Source of the DNA: Denitratisoma oestradiolicum
GTDB lineage: Bacteria; Pseudomonadota; Gammaproteobacteria; Burkholderiales; Rhodocyclaceae
Reading direction: 5' to 3'
DNA: 64,000 nt
Assembly: GCF_902813185.1 (NCBI RefSeq)
Contig: NZ_LR778301.1
Location: forward strand, 3,638,001 to 3,702,000
How positions within the stretch are numbered: the first letter of the stretch is position 1; every line of letters begins with the position of its first letter. Below are positions 45,775-54,861 of the stretch, in pieces. A program made the position numbers and the translations under genes. The notes under the pieces are model-generated. The model searched no databases, was not told the origin of the DNA, and saw only the letters and a program-made list of their open reading frames with translations.

Positions 45775-46326
45775 TCAGGCGACCGAAACCGCCACGGCCC
45801 CCATGGCCTTGCGGGTCTTGCCGGCCCGGGCGGGCATGTGGCAGAGGCCGCAGACGTAACCTTTCTTCGGATCATGGGCGTGGGCGACGAACTCGCCGCT
45901 GCATTCCTCGCAGGCCACCATTTGCAGCATGTCCGCCTCGAAGAAACGCACCATGGTCCAGGCCCGGGTCAGGGACAGCACGGAATCCATGCCGCCGCGC
46001 TTGATTTGCCCCAGGTACATGCGATAGGCGCTGATGATCAGCTCCAGGCCCCGCAACTGGGTGTTGCGTTCGAAGAAGCGGAAGTAGCCCATGAACAGGG
46101 AGGCGTGGATGTTGGGCTGCCAGGTCATGAACCAGTCGGTGGAGAAGGGCAGCATGCCCTTCGGAGGAGATTCGCCCTTGACCTCCTTGTAGAGTTTCAA
46201 CAGGCGTTCCCGGGAAAGCTTGGTCTCCGCTTCCAGCAATTGCAGACGGGCGCCGAGCTCGATCAGTTCGATGGCGAGACGGATGTCCCTCGCCTCCATG
46301 ATCACGGACTTGTTGCGCATGCGCAT
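45775..46326 (-). CDS. flhC: Flagellar transcriptional activator FlhC
   Basis: 183 aa. With FlhD it forms the hetero-hexameric master activator of flagellar class II genes. Landmarks: SVIMEARDIRLAIELIELGARLQLLEAETKLSRERLLKLYKEVKG, the STDWFMTWQPNIHASLF region, and the zinc site Cys pairs CEEC and CGLC near the C-terminus. ATG 46326 has AGAGGT just upstream; ATG 46320 is an alternative. It follows flhD by a few bases. Confidence 0.95.
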   Translation of the reverse strand: MRMRNKSVIMEARDIRLAIELIELGARLQLLEAETKLSRERLLKLYKEVKGESPPKGMLPFSTDWFMTWQPNIHASLFMGYFRFFERNTQLRGLELIISAYRMYLGQIKRGGMDSVLSLTRAWTMVRFFEADMLQMVACEECSGEFVAHAHDPKKGYVCGLCHMPARAGKTRKAMGAVAVSVA

Positions 46327-46330
46327 ACCT

Positions 46331-46648
46331 CTAGGAGAGGGTCTCGACGGGTTTTCCGGCAGCCAGGATGGCGGCATGAATATGTCCGACACCGCGCTCC
46401 CGCTCGTGATTGGCCAGGAGGTTGAGCAACAGCGTGTCCTCGAAACGGAAGCTGCACAACAGCATGTCGGAACTGGCCATCTTGAGAATCTGTCCCGGCG
46501 TCAGATGATCCAGGATATCAGCGATCTCCTGGCTGATGCCCAGGCGAAAAATGGCCGACTCTCGATCGGAGCGAACCATGCTCTGCGCCAGCATCAGGTA
46601 GGCGAGATTGACTTCCTTTATATCGTTGTGAGTGTCAGTCGATTTCAT
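46331..46648 (-). CDS. flhD: Flagellar transcriptional activator FlhD
   Basis: 105 aa. FlhD family: EVNLAYLMLAQSMVRSDRESAIFRLGISQEIADILDHLTPGQILKMASSDMLLCSFRFEDTLLLNLLANH. The ATG at 46648 has AAGGAG at 6 nt; the ATG just before it (46651) is too close to that site. No other flagellar gene is in the window, so the regulon is elsewhere. Confidence 0.94.
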   Translation of the reverse strand: MKSTDTHNDIKEVNLAYLMLAQSMVRSDRESAIFRLGISQEIADILDHLTPGQILKMASSDMLLCSFRFEDTLLLNLLANHERERGVGHIHAAILAAGKPVETLS

Positions 46649-46651
46649 CAT

Positions 46652-47012
46652 GCGCTCCTTGAAATTCCGCCTCCAAGTTAGCTGAGGCCGCAGGCGCATT
46701 GTTGCCCCCCCCGGGAATAATGACCATAGGTGGACAGAGGGACTTTATGTCAGAAAAGACGGATATCCCCTGTAAGAATAATCCTACAGAGGTAGCGATC
46801 CGCCTGCTTCCGGAGCAATCTCAACGGCATTCCTGTTCCAGGAGCCGGACCTGGAAGGGATGCCCGAACGGGTTTTCCAGGGAATGGACATCATAGTCCC
46901 GCGGCCCGACCCCGATCCCTCGATATCCGGCAGAAGAGTCGGCGAATTCCCGGGGAACAAGGCTCGCAGATCGGCTAGCCGGATGCGGCCTCGGCCGTTA
47001 GAATTGTTCGCC
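46652..47012. other. flhD / Nudix intergenic region (361 bp)
   Basis: This is the only gap of over 300 bp. It contains the flhD promoter region but no clear -10/-35 or CRP site. A partial dyad with arms CTGTA and TACAG, 10 nt apart, lies at 46770-46789. A 65-codon plus-strand frame (46699-46896) has no family resemblance or good start and is not called as a gene. Confidence 0.5.
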
Positions 47013-47600
47013 ATGGACCCCATCATCAACTACTGCTGCGCCTGCGGCGGCGCCATCGTCCTGCGGGTGCCCCCCGGCGACTCCCTGCCCCGCCATGTCT
47101 GCGCTGCCTGCGGCGCCATCCACTATCGCAACCCGCGCATGGTGGTGGGCGCCCTGGCCGAATGGGAGGGTCGTATCCTGCTCTGCCGCCGCGCCATCGA
47201 GCCACGCCTGGGGCGCTGGACCCTGCCCGCCGGCTTCATGGAGAACGGCGAAACCGTGGCCCAGGCCGCGGCCCGTGAGACCCTGGAGGAAGCCAATGCC
47301 CGGCTGGAACTGCACGATATGTACACCGTGATCAGCGTGCCCCAGGCCAACCAGGTACACATGTTCTATCGCGCCCGCCTGCTGGACCTGGATTTTTTCC
47401 CCGGCGAGGAAACCCTGGAAACCGCCCTTTTCAGTGAACACGAAATCCCCTGGGAGGAAATCGCCTTCCGTACCGTCACCCAGACCCTGCGCCATTTCTT
47501 CGAGGACCGGAGCCAAGGGGACTTCCGTTTTCATGCCGGAGAAATACCCCTGCCCAGCCCGGCCCCCGGGGACATCGACGCTGCTATCAAAAGTCCCTGA
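47013..47600 (+). CDS. Nudix hydrolase with N-terminal zinc ribbon
   Basis: 195 aa. N-terminal zinc ribbon (CCACGG ... CAACGAIHYRNPR) and a Nudix domain: VVGALAEWEGRILLCRRAIEPRLGRWTLPAGFMENGETVAQAAARETLEEANARL. The Nudix box is complete except that the Gly after EEx is Asn. It hydrolyses a nucleoside-diphosphate derivative; substrate unknown. The ATG at 47013 was chosen because an in-frame extension lacks family similarity. Confidence 0.9.
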   Translation: MDPIINYCCACGGAIVLRVPPGDSLPRHVCAACGAIHYRNPRMVVGALAEWEGRILLCRRAIEPRLGRWTLPAGFMENGETVAQAAARETLEEANARLELHDMYTVISVPQANQVHMFYRARLLDLDFFPGEETLETALFSEHEIPWEEIAFRTVTQTLRHFFEDRSQGDFRFHAGEIPLPSPAPGDIDAAIKSP

Positions 47601-47650
47601 GCTTTGTTAGGCTTATGGCTGTCTCCTTTCCAGGAACAAGCAAGCCAGCC

Positions 47651-48229
47651 ATGAGCGCCCATCCGCTGATCCTGACGCTGGACCAACACGGAACACCCCA
47701 TCGCTGGGTGAGCTGGCAGCATGCCTGTTTCTATTACGCCAAGGATCTGGTGGCCTGGGCCATCGGCGCCAACAGCTTCACCATCCACGGCGGCATCAAT
47801 CGGCTGACCGGCCTGCGCTCGGAAATCTGCGCCAACAGCATCATCGCCATCCGCGGCAAGGCCCTGGTGGGCCGCGCCCTGCGCCCGATCCCGCCCCTGA
47901 CCAACCGGGAGCTGTTCCACCGGGATCGACACATCTGCGCCTATTGCGGCGAGGAGCTGCCCGGCAGTCGGCTGACCCGGGATCACGTCACGCCGGTCTC
48001 CCAGGGCGGGCGGGACACCTGGATGAACGTGGTGGCCGCCTGCAAGGGCTGCAACCAGCACAAGAGCGGCCGCACCCCGGAACAGGCCGGCATGGAACTG
48101 CTCTACGCGCCCTATATTCCCAACAAGGCCGAGTATCTGATCCTCAGCAACCGCCAGATACTGGCCGACCAGATGGACTTCCTGGCCCGCCAGCTACCGA
48201 CCCAAAGCCGCTGGAAGCTTCCCGGCTAG
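47651..48229 (+). CDS. HNH endonuclease
   Basis: 192 aa. HNH domain with zinc-binding Cys pairs and catalytic core: CAYCGEELPGSRLTRDHVTPVSQGGRDTWMNVVAACKGCNQHKSGRTP. The N-terminal part (LILTLDQHGTPHRWVSWQHACFYYAKDLVAWAIG) is typical of a widespread standalone HNH family, usually not linked to mobile elements; its physiological role is unclear. ATG 47651 chosen; ATG 47615 gives 12 more residues. Its 3' end overlaps the AraC gene end by 86 bp on the opposite strand. Confidence 0.87.
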   Translation: MSAHPLILTLDQHGTPHRWVSWQHACFYYAKDLVAWAIGANSFTIHGGINRLTGLRSEICANSIIAIRGKALVGRALRPIPPLTNRELFHRDRHICAYCGEELPGSRLTRDHVTPVSQGGRDTWMNVVAACKGCNQHKSGRTPEQAGMELLYAPYIPNKAEYLILSNRQILADQMDFLARQLPTQSRWKLPG

Positions 48230-49277
48230 AAGCGGGTGTGCGGTAGTTATCGGGGGGAACGCCAGCCCATGTCTTGAAGGCGCGCCGGAAACCGCTCGCA
48301 TCGCTGAAGCCCAGCCGCTGGGCCACATCCTCGATCTTGAGCCGCGCTGGCGACGCCAGCAGTTCAACTGCCAGCTTGAGGCGGCAGCGCTCCTTGATCA
48401 CCTTGAGTGGGCTGTTCTCCTCCTCCAGCCGGCGACGAAAAGTGGTGACGCTGATACTGAAAAGCCCGGCCAATTCCTGCATCGTCGGTATCGCCTCCTC
48501 CTTGGCCAAGTGGGCAGAAATGACCTTCTCCACCGCATCGGAGAGCCGCCAGCTCATTGCCGGACTGGGCATCATGTCCAGCGGCAGGGTGCCAAGAATC
48601 TCCCGCAACCGCTGATAGTTTCTTACCACCGGATATTTCAGGAAGTCGGCGGGAAAGTGAAAATTGTTGGTGGCTTCACCAAAATGCACAGCTTGATGAA
48701 AAACAGCCTCTAACTGCTCGGCATTAATCAGTTCCCCATAGCAAACGCCGAAACGGATCGCCGGTATTTCCCGATTAAGCAGCCAGCCGAAGAATCGGTG
48801 AAAAAAAAGCAGTCCGGTCAGGTCCATCAGCAGATTGCCGGAACACTGGTGGGCGCGCAGGGTCCTGATATGGAAAACGGCCTCGGGACCATCCACTTCC
48901 AGCGCCAGCTCCGCCCCACGGTTGCCCAACATGACATAGAACTTGATGGCGCGCTGAATGACCTCTTCCAGGGTTTCGCAACTCACCATGCAATAGCACA
49001 GCATCTCCACGTCATCCCGTGTCATAGGCGTGACATGGCGCTGCCGATGGCTCAGATAGGAAATCTCCTTGATGCATTCATCAAATATTCTGGTGAATTG
49101 GCGAAGCGCGATATTGCGTCCCCGACCATTCCGCAGATCCCGGGCAGGGAATGGCAACTGGCACCGCCCCAGAAGCTCAGTCGAGTTCCCACCGAGCCGG
49201 TCAATCTCATCCAGCATGACCACCACGAAATCAACCGGGACTGCCTCGGCGCCCTGATGCATGAATCCAGGGGTCAT
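48144..49277 (-). CDS. AraC-family transcriptional regulator with Arabinose_bd-type N-terminal domain
   Basis: 377 aa. N-terminal ligand-binding domain of the PF12625 type (VDFVVVMLDEIDRLGGNSTELLGRCQLP ... GEATNNFHFPADFLKYPVVRNYQRL), then a C-terminal AraC double helix-turn-helix (PTMQELAGLFSISVTTFRRRLEEENSPLKVIKERCRLKLAVELLASPARLKIEDVAQRLGFSDASGFRRAFKTWAGVPP). The ATG at 49277 has GGGAGGCATC upstream. The C-terminal 30 residues after the second HTH are Ser/Gly/Pro rich and are encoded opposite the HNH gene. Divergent from the TonB receptor at 49515. Confidence 0.9.
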   Translation of the reverse strand: MTPGFMHQGAEAVPVDFVVVMLDEIDRLGGNSTELLGRCQLPFPARDLRNGRGRNIALRQFTRIFDECIKEISYLSHRQRHVTPMTRDDVEMLCYCMVSCETLEEVIQRAIKFYVMLGNRGAELALEVDGPEAVFHIRTLRAHQCSGNLLMDLTGLLFFHRFFGWLLNREIPAIRFGVCYGELINAEQLEAVFHQAVHFGEATNNFHFPADFLKYPVVRNYQRLREILGTLPLDMMPSPAMSWRLSDAVEKVISAHLAKEEAIPTMQELAGLFSISVTTFRRRLEEENSPLKVIKERCRLKLAVELLASPARLKIEDVAQRLGFSDASGFRRAFKTWAGVPPDNYRTPASSREASSGFGSVAGGPGSPSGRPVSGGC

Positions 49278-49343
49278 GATGCCTCCCATAGCCACCTCAC
49301 TGTTCTCGCAAGCAAGGATGCCCGTTCCACGGATCCCTCTCCT

Positions 49344-49375
49344 TGGACATTTTCGCTCTACGAATGGACACTTTC
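49344..49375. promoter_or_regulatory. AraC-type direct-repeat operator
   Basis: TGGACATTTTC and TGGACACTTTC start 21 bp apart (49344 and 49365), two helical turns, as expected for a site bound by two AraC-family monomers. It lies between the divergent AraC and TonB receptor genes, about 140 bp before the receptor ATG. Confidence 0.6.
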
Positions 49376-49514
49376 TACCCCTCATCCTCCGACAACGCCT
49401 GAAACAATGCGTACGTTGAATTATCAATCATTTGTCAGAGAGCGCCCCGTCGCTTGCTGACGATCCCGTGCTGAAGCTTACGCGCAGGGCGTCATAATTT
49501 AGGAGGAAACGAGA

Positions 49515-51905
49515 ATGCAAAAAAACCGCAAACTGCCCGTGGTACGCATGTTGTCCCTGCTCGTCGCGGCTGCCTATAGCAGCAGTGGAACAGCAGCAGA
49601 TACCCTGGAGGAAGTCATCGTCACCGCCCAGAAGCGGGCCGAGAAACTCCAGGACGTGCCCATTTCCATTACCGCCATCAGCGGCGCCCAGCTGGAGAAT
49701 CGGGGCATCGAAGGCAGCGGCTCCCTGACCGGCCTGGCTCCCAATCTTCAGGTCAACAAGTCCCAGGGCAGCAGCCTGATCTCGCAAGTGTCAATTCGCG
49801 GCAGCGCCACCCCTTCGCCAGCCATCTATCAGGAACCGGCGGTGGGCATGTATGTGGACGGGGTCTATATCGCCAAGTCCCAGGGCAGCCTGTTCGAACT
49901 GCTGGACCTGGAACGGGTCGAGGTCCTGCGCGGGCCCCAGGGTACCCTCTTCGGTCGCAATACCATGGCCGGCGCCGTCAACTTCGTCACCCGCAAGCCC
50001 TCCGGCCAATGGAGCGGCGCTGTCTCCCTCGACGTGGGCAACTACGGCCGCCATGTGGAACGGGTTTCCCTTGATCTGCCAAAGATGGGCATTACCAGCA
50101 TCAGCCTGGGCTTCCGCAACGAGTATGCCAAGGGCTGGATGAAAAACGATACCGGTGCTGCCCAGGGCAGCACTGACCGCCAAGCCTGGCGACTGGCCGC
50201 CAACTTCGACATCAGCCGCGATCTGAAGGTTGATTACAAGTTCGACCACACCGAAGCCGACGAGGAGCAGTATCCGACCACCCTCTACACCCTCCGGGGC
50301 AGCGGCAGCCCCAGCCTGCCCGGCGTCACCACCCTGGCCGGCTACGGCCAGCGCTTCGCCAGCTTCCCGGTTCCGGCCCTGGCCGCCATGGGCAACCGCA
50401 TCATCGGCTACGCCAACACCATGGCCGGCTACATCCCCGGCGATACCCGCCCCGATTCTGTCAGCACCGATCCCGGTGCCCGCACCTATCAGCGCCTCCA
50501 GATCGATGGCCATGCCCTCACCGCCGCCTATGAGCTGAATGCCACCAACACCCTCAAGTACATTGGGTCCTTCCGCAAGATGTACTACGGGGACCAGTTG
50601 GATCTCGACGGTACGCCGGCCAATCTGATCCTCACCGGTCGTGACACCAACCTGCGCTCCTTCTCCCACGAGTTCCAGTGGATCGGCAACACCGACCGCC
50701 TCAACTACGTGGCCGGCTTCTATCTGTTCAAGGAGGACGGCAACACCATCGGCGGCCAGCACATCGACATTACCCCGCCCCCGGCCAACAACAAGTTCGT
50801 TGCCTATCGCACCACCTCCGATGCCAAGGCTCTCTACGGCCAGCTCGACTACAAGGCCACCGATGCCCTGACCCTGAGCGCCGGTCTGCGCCGCACCACC
50901 GAGGAAAAGACCAACGACGCCAATCAGTGGGCCACCAACGGTTACCGTGGTCCCTTCCTTTCCTCGATCCTGCCGGCGGCCCCCGGCGCCACCTCGATCC
51001 AGCCCTGGGTTCATGCCACCGCGTCCTTCAGCGCCACCACCCCCTCCCTGGCGGTGGCCTACAAGATCAACGAGGGCATAAACGTCTATGGCCGCATCGC
51101 CAAGGGCTTCAAGAGCGGCGGCTTCTCCGGCGAGGTGCCCAACCTGGCCGGGGTCACCACCCCCTTCAACCCGGAGAAGTCCCACACCGTCGAGTTCGGC
51201 ATCAAGTCCTCCTTCGCCGATGGCAAGGCCCAGGTAAATGCCTCGGTGTTCCAGAACAAGATCACCGACATGCACGTGGCCCGCCTGCCGCCGGGAACCA
51301 CTTCCCCCGTTCTCTCCAATGCCGGCAAGGCGACGATGGAAGGCCTGGAGCTGGAAGGCGTCTTCCTGCCCGCCGACGGCTGGAAGATTCAGGGTAGCTA
51401 CGGCTACCTGAAGACCAAGGCCGAGGAGTTCATGGACTTTCCCTACAACACCACCACGGCAACCCTAGCGGGAGTCAGCACCACAACCCTGATCAACACG
51501 GCCGGCAACCGAGTCTTCCCCTATGCACCCAAGCACACCTTCAACCTGAGCGTGGATGGACGTCTGACCAAGACTGCCTGGGGCACCCTGCGGGGCATCG
51601 TGGACTACACCTACACGGCCGCCTTCTACGCCTTCTCCAGCAACATCTCCTACAGCGTGGCCAACGCCGGCCAGAGCGGCACCCTGGCCGACATCAACAA
51701 GCTGCCGGCCCTGGGACTGGTCAATGCCCGGCTGATGCTGACCAACATTCCCCTGGGCGGTCCGGGCCAGGCTGATGCGTCGATCTGGGTGCGCAATCTG
51801 ACCAACGAGAAGAAGATGGTCAATGTCATCGACTTCGGCTTCTTCCAGAATGCGTTCTGGACGCCGCCCCGCACCTATGGTGTGTCCTTGAGCTACAAGT
51901 GGTAA
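49515..51905 (+). CDS. TonB-dependent outer-membrane receptor
   Basis: 796 aa. Signal peptide ending SSGTAA, TonB box EEVIVTAQKRAEKLQDVPI, plug ending VLRGPQGTLFGRNTMAGAVNFVTRKPSG, and a large barrel ending LSYKW. No STN domain. Paralogue of the receptor at 14041. Start has TAGGAGG upstream. It is followed by a terminator-like hairpin and then the DUF3604 / PpiC / HupE genes. It is probably regulated by the AraC protein. Confidence 0.93.
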   Translation: MQKNRKLPVVRMLSLLVAAAYSSSGTAADTLEEVIVTAQKRAEKLQDVPISITAISGAQLENRGIEGSGSLTGLAPNLQVNKSQGSSLISQVSIRGSATPSPAIYQEPAVGMYVDGVYIAKSQGSLFELLDLERVEVLRGPQGTLFGRNTMAGAVNFVTRKPSGQWSGAVSLDVGNYGRHVERVSLDLPKMGITSISLGFRNEYAKGWMKNDTGAAQGSTDRQAWRLAANFDISRDLKVDYKFDHTEADEEQYPTTLYTLRGSGSPSLPGVTTLAGYGQRFASFPVPALAAMGNRIIGYANTMAGYIPGDTRPDSVSTDPGARTYQRLQIDGHALTAAYELNATNTLKYIGSFRKMYYGDQLDLDGTPANLILTGRDTNLRSFSHEFQWIGNTDRLNYVAGFYLFKEDGNTIGGQHIDITPPPANNKFVAYRTTSDAKALYGQLDYKATDALTLSAGLRRTTEEKTNDANQWATNGYRGPFLSSILPAAPGATSIQPWVHATASFSATTPSLAVAYKINEGINVYGRIAKGFKSGGFSGEVPNLAGVTTPFNPEKSHTVEFGIKSSFADGKAQVNASVFQNKITDMHVARLPPGTTSPVLSNAGKATMEGLELEGVFLPADGWKIQGSYGYLKTKAEEFMDFPYNTTTATLAGVSTTTLINTAGNRVFPYAPKHTFNLSVDGRLTKTAWGTLRGIVDYTYTAAFYAFSSNISYSVANAGQSGTLADINKLPALGLVNARLMLTNIPLGGPGQADASIWVRNLTNEKKMVNVIDFGFFQNAFWTPPRTYGVSLSYKW

Positions 51906-51960
51906 TTGGATTTGGTTGAGCTGACGTTGGGATACCGCTAAGCCCACCCTGAAAAATTCT

Positions 51961-51984
51961 CGGCCCCACCCCATGGGGCCGTTT
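51961..51984 (+). terminator. Rho-independent terminator after the TonB receptor
   Basis: CGGCCCCA and TGGGGCCG form an 8-bp stem with a 5-nt loop, followed by TTTCC. The DUF3604 ATG is only 22 bp further, so read-through may supply some downstream transcription. Confidence 0.7.
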
Positions 51985-52005
51985 CCTTTACGGGAGATCG
52001 CAGTC

Positions 52006-53916
52006 ATGAGTTACGGAAAAAGCGCTTTTCTGATTGCCCTGATGATGGCCGGGAAATGGGCCGCCGCGGCCGAACTATCGCCGCCCCCTCAGAAACCGGT
52101 ACCCGCCGGAAAGCATTACTCACCCTATGTGGGCCAGGACTACCCCACGAATGTCTATTGGGGCGACACCCACGTCCATACCAACATGTCAGCCGACGCC
52201 AACATGACCGGCAGCAATACGGTGACGCCGGATGACGCCTATCGCTTCGCCCAGGGACAAACCGTTACCTCCCAGCACGGTCTTAAGGCAAAACTGCGGC
52301 GCCCCCTGGATTTTCTGGTGGTTGCCGATCACGCCGAATACATTGGCCTGGTCAACCGGCTGCTGGCCGATGATCCCATTCTGCTGGCGACGGAAGTTGG
52401 CAAGCGTTGGAACAAGATGCTCAAGTCGGAGAAGCAGGTGTTCATCGAAAGCGCCCGACAGGCCCGGGGGTTTGCCAAGGAAATGATGGTGGACTCCTTC
52501 CTGCCCAACAAGGCCGCGTTCCGAAATCAGGAGTTCGAGCAATCGGTCTGGAACGGGGTAGCCGCCACGGCCGACCGCTTCAATCAGCCGGGGAAATTCA
52601 CGGCCTTCAGTGGTTACGAATGGACATCCCATCCGGAGATCGACAATCTGCATCGCGTCGTGATCTTCAAGGATGGCTACGACAAGGTCTCCAGGATCAC
52701 CCCCTTCTCTGCCTTCGACAGCATCCGGCCGGAGGATCTGTGGAAGTTCCTGGCCAATTATGAAAAGACTACGGGCGGCGAGGCCATCGCCATCCCCCAC
52801 AATTCGAATGCCAGCAATGGCCTGATGTTTTCCTTGCAGGACTCGGATCGGAAGCCCCTCACTCGCGCCTATGCCGAGACCCGCGCCCGCTGGGAGCCCT
52901 TGCTCGAGGTCACCCAGATCAAGGGCGACAGCGAGTCTCATCCCAAGCTGTCGCCCAACGACGAGTTCGCTGGGTACGAAACCTGGGACAAGGCGAATCT
53001 GCTTTTTCTGAAACTCAAGGAAGACCGGATGCTCAAGCATGAGTATGCCCGTTCCGCTCTCAAGCTCGGACTCCAGGAAGAGCAACGCCTGGGCGTCAAT
53101 CCCTTCAAGTTCGGGATGATCGGCAGCAGCGACACCCATACCGGACTGGCCGGGGTGGATGAAAACAATTTCTGGGGCAAGGTCGCCGAAAGCGAACCCT
53201 CCCCGGACCGCTGGCAGAAATACTTCTTCAAGGGAGAAAAAGCCTCCATGAAGGCCTGGCAACTGGCTTCCTCCGGACTGGCCGCGGTGTGGGCCAACGA
53301 GAACACCCGGGACGCCCTGTTTGCTGCCATGAAACGCAAGGAAACCTATGCGACTACCGGCCCACGCATGACGGTGCGCTTTTTTGGCGGCTGGAATTTC
53401 ACGGCGGATGATGCACGGCGCCCTGACCTGGCCCTGACAGGCTATCAAAGGGGCGTGCCCATGGGCGCTGACCTGACATCGGCACCAAAGAACGTCAAAC
53501 CCAGCTTCCTGATCCGCGCCGTCAAGGACCCGGATGGCGCCAACCTCGATCGGGTGCAGGTAATCAAGGGCTGGCTGGACCAGGCCGGCAAGACCCATGA
53601 GCGGGTCTTCGATGTGGCCCTTTCCGACAAGCGTCGCCTGGGCCGCAACGGCAAGGCTCCCCCGGTGGGGAATACCGTCGACGTCAAGAGTGCGACTTAC
53701 ACCAACACCATCGGCGACCCTGAGCTGGCCGTGGTGTGGATCGATCCGCAGTTCGATCCCCGGGAGCGGGCCTTCTACTACGTGCGGGTCCTGGAAATCC
53801 CGACGCCGCGCTGGCCGGCCTATGACGCCAAGGCATTCAACGTGAAGATGGACAAGGAAGTAAGCATGATCACCCAGGAGCGGGCCTACACCTCGCCGAT
53901 CTGGTATCTCCCATGA
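52006..53916 (+). CDS. DUF3604 family (PHP-like) exported protein
   Basis: 636 aa. Signal peptide (about 1-23). DUF3604 proteins contain a PHP-like metal-dependent fold: here GDTHVHTNMSADAN (53-66), DFLVVADHAEYIGL, AFSGYEWTS, IAIPHNSN and GSSDTHTG give multiple His/Asp metal ligands. Predicted metallohydrolase or phosphoesterase in the periplasm; substrate unknown. ATG 52006 follows CGGGAGATCGCAGTC. The next gene starts 25 bp after its stop. Confidence 0.85.
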   Translation: MSYGKSAFLIALMMAGKWAAAAELSPPPQKPVPAGKHYSPYVGQDYPTNVYWGDTHVHTNMSADANMTGSNTVTPDDAYRFAQGQTVTSQHGLKAKLRRPLDFLVVADHAEYIGLVNRLLADDPILLATEVGKRWNKMLKSEKQVFIESARQARGFAKEMMVDSFLPNKAAFRNQEFEQSVWNGVAATADRFNQPGKFTAFSGYEWTSHPEIDNLHRVVIFKDGYDKVSRITPFSAFDSIRPEDLWKFLANYEKTTGGEAIAIPHNSNASNGLMFSLQDSDRKPLTRAYAETRARWEPLLEVTQIKGDSESHPKLSPNDEFAGYETWDKANLLFLKLKEDRMLKHEYARSALKLGLQEEQRLGVNPFKFGMIGSSDTHTGLAGVDENNFWGKVAESEPSPDRWQKYFFKGEKASMKAWQLASSGLAAVWANENTRDALFAAMKRKETYATTGPRMTVRFFGGWNFTADDARRPDLALTGYQRGVPMGADLTSAPKNVKPSFLIRAVKDPDGANLDRVQVIKGWLDQAGKTHERVFDVALSDKRRLGRNGKAPPVGNTVDVKSATYTNTIGDPELAVVWIDPQFDPRERAFYYVRVLEIPTPRWPAYDAKAFNVKMDKEVSMITQERAYTSPIWYLP

Positions 53917-53941
53917 CATCCTGCTCGGGGGAAAGTAAGCG

Positions 53942-54856
53942 ATGAACTTCTTGCGCCGACTGTGCCGTGAACCGCTGCTCTGGTTCGTCCTGCTCGCCAT
54001 TCCCCTGTTCTTGATCGGCAAGCAGGCCCGCGAGGCTCCTGCCACCATTTACGTGGGCCGGGAAAACCTCGTTGATTTCATCAAGAACAACACCAACAGC
54101 CAGTCCATCGCCGAGGAGGTCGAGGAAGGGGATATCGCGGCACGCCTGGATGGCTTGCCGGGGGCGGCGTTGAACACTCTGGTGGCCGATTACGTCACGG
54201 AGGAGGCCTTGTACCGGGAAGCCAAATCCCTTGGCCTGGATAAGAAGGACTATGCGCTGCGGCGACGCCTGATCCAGCAATACGATGCAGTGATTCGCGG
54301 GCTGATAACGCCCATCGAACCCCGGCCGGACGAAGCCGCAATCGCGCAATACTTCCGGGATCATCCGGAAAAATACTACCGGGAACCGACCACCACCTTC
54401 GCTCATGTCTATTTCAACGCCGAGACCCGGGGTGCGCAGCAGGCCCTGTTGGATGCGGAGCGCCTGCGGGACCGCCTTAACCACGAGTTCCTGCCGCCGG
54501 AACGTGGGGTATTGCTCGGCGATCGCTTCCTCTATCACAGCCAGTACGTGGATCGGGCCCGGGACCTGATCGCCAGTCATTTCGGCGAGGAATTTGCCGC
54601 TCATACTGCCGCTTTGGCGCCGGATGCCAACAGGTGGCAGGGCCCCTTCCGCTCCGCCTACGGTTATCACCTGCTGCTGGTCCGTGCCCAGGTGGTGGGC
54701 CGCAATCCGACGCTGGCGGAAGTGCGCGCCGAGGTCGAGCAGGATGCCCGAGCAGCGGCAGTCGAGAAGAGCATAGCGGCGGCCAAGGCTCAGGTGGTCA
54801 AGGCCTACAAGGTTGAGCTTGAGGATTCCTTGCACCGGATATTGAAGGGAAGCTGA
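53942..54856 (+). CDS. PpiC-like membrane-anchored peptidyl-prolyl isomerase
   Basis: 304 aa. N-terminal membrane anchor (about 10-28, PLLWFVLLAIPLFLIGKQ), then a SurA/PpiC-like N-domain (TLVADYVTEEALYREAKSLGLDKKDYALRRRLIQQY) and a parvulin-like rotamase region near the C-terminus (ANRWQGPFRSAYGYHLLLVRAQVVGRNPTLAEVRAEV). Likely folds or protects an exported partner such as the DUF3604 or receptor protein. It is between the DUF3604 and HupE/UreJ-like genes and probably cotranscribed with both. Confidence 0.85.
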   Translation: MNFLRRLCREPLLWFVLLAIPLFLIGKQAREAPATIYVGRENLVDFIKNNTNSQSIAEEVEEGDIAARLDGLPGAALNTLVADYVTEEALYREAKSLGLDKKDYALRRRLIQQYDAVIRGLITPIEPRPDEAAIAQYFRDHPEKYYREPTTTFAHVYFNAETRGAQQALLDAERLRDRLNHEFLPPERGVLLGDRFLYHSQYVDRARDLIASHFGEEFAAHTAALAPDANRWQGPFRSAYGYHLLLVRAQVVGRNPTLAEVRAEVEQDARAAAVEKSIAAAKAQVVKAYKVELEDSLHRILKGS

Positions 54857-54861
54857 GCATC

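Noticed and set aside
46699..46896. 65-codon plus-strand frame upstream of the Nudix gene
   Set aside because: No convincing ribosome site, no recognisable fold, and it lies in the flhD promoter region.
47651..48229. HNH endonuclease as a homing or phage gene
   Set aside because: Standalone family with no intron, intein or phage context in the window.
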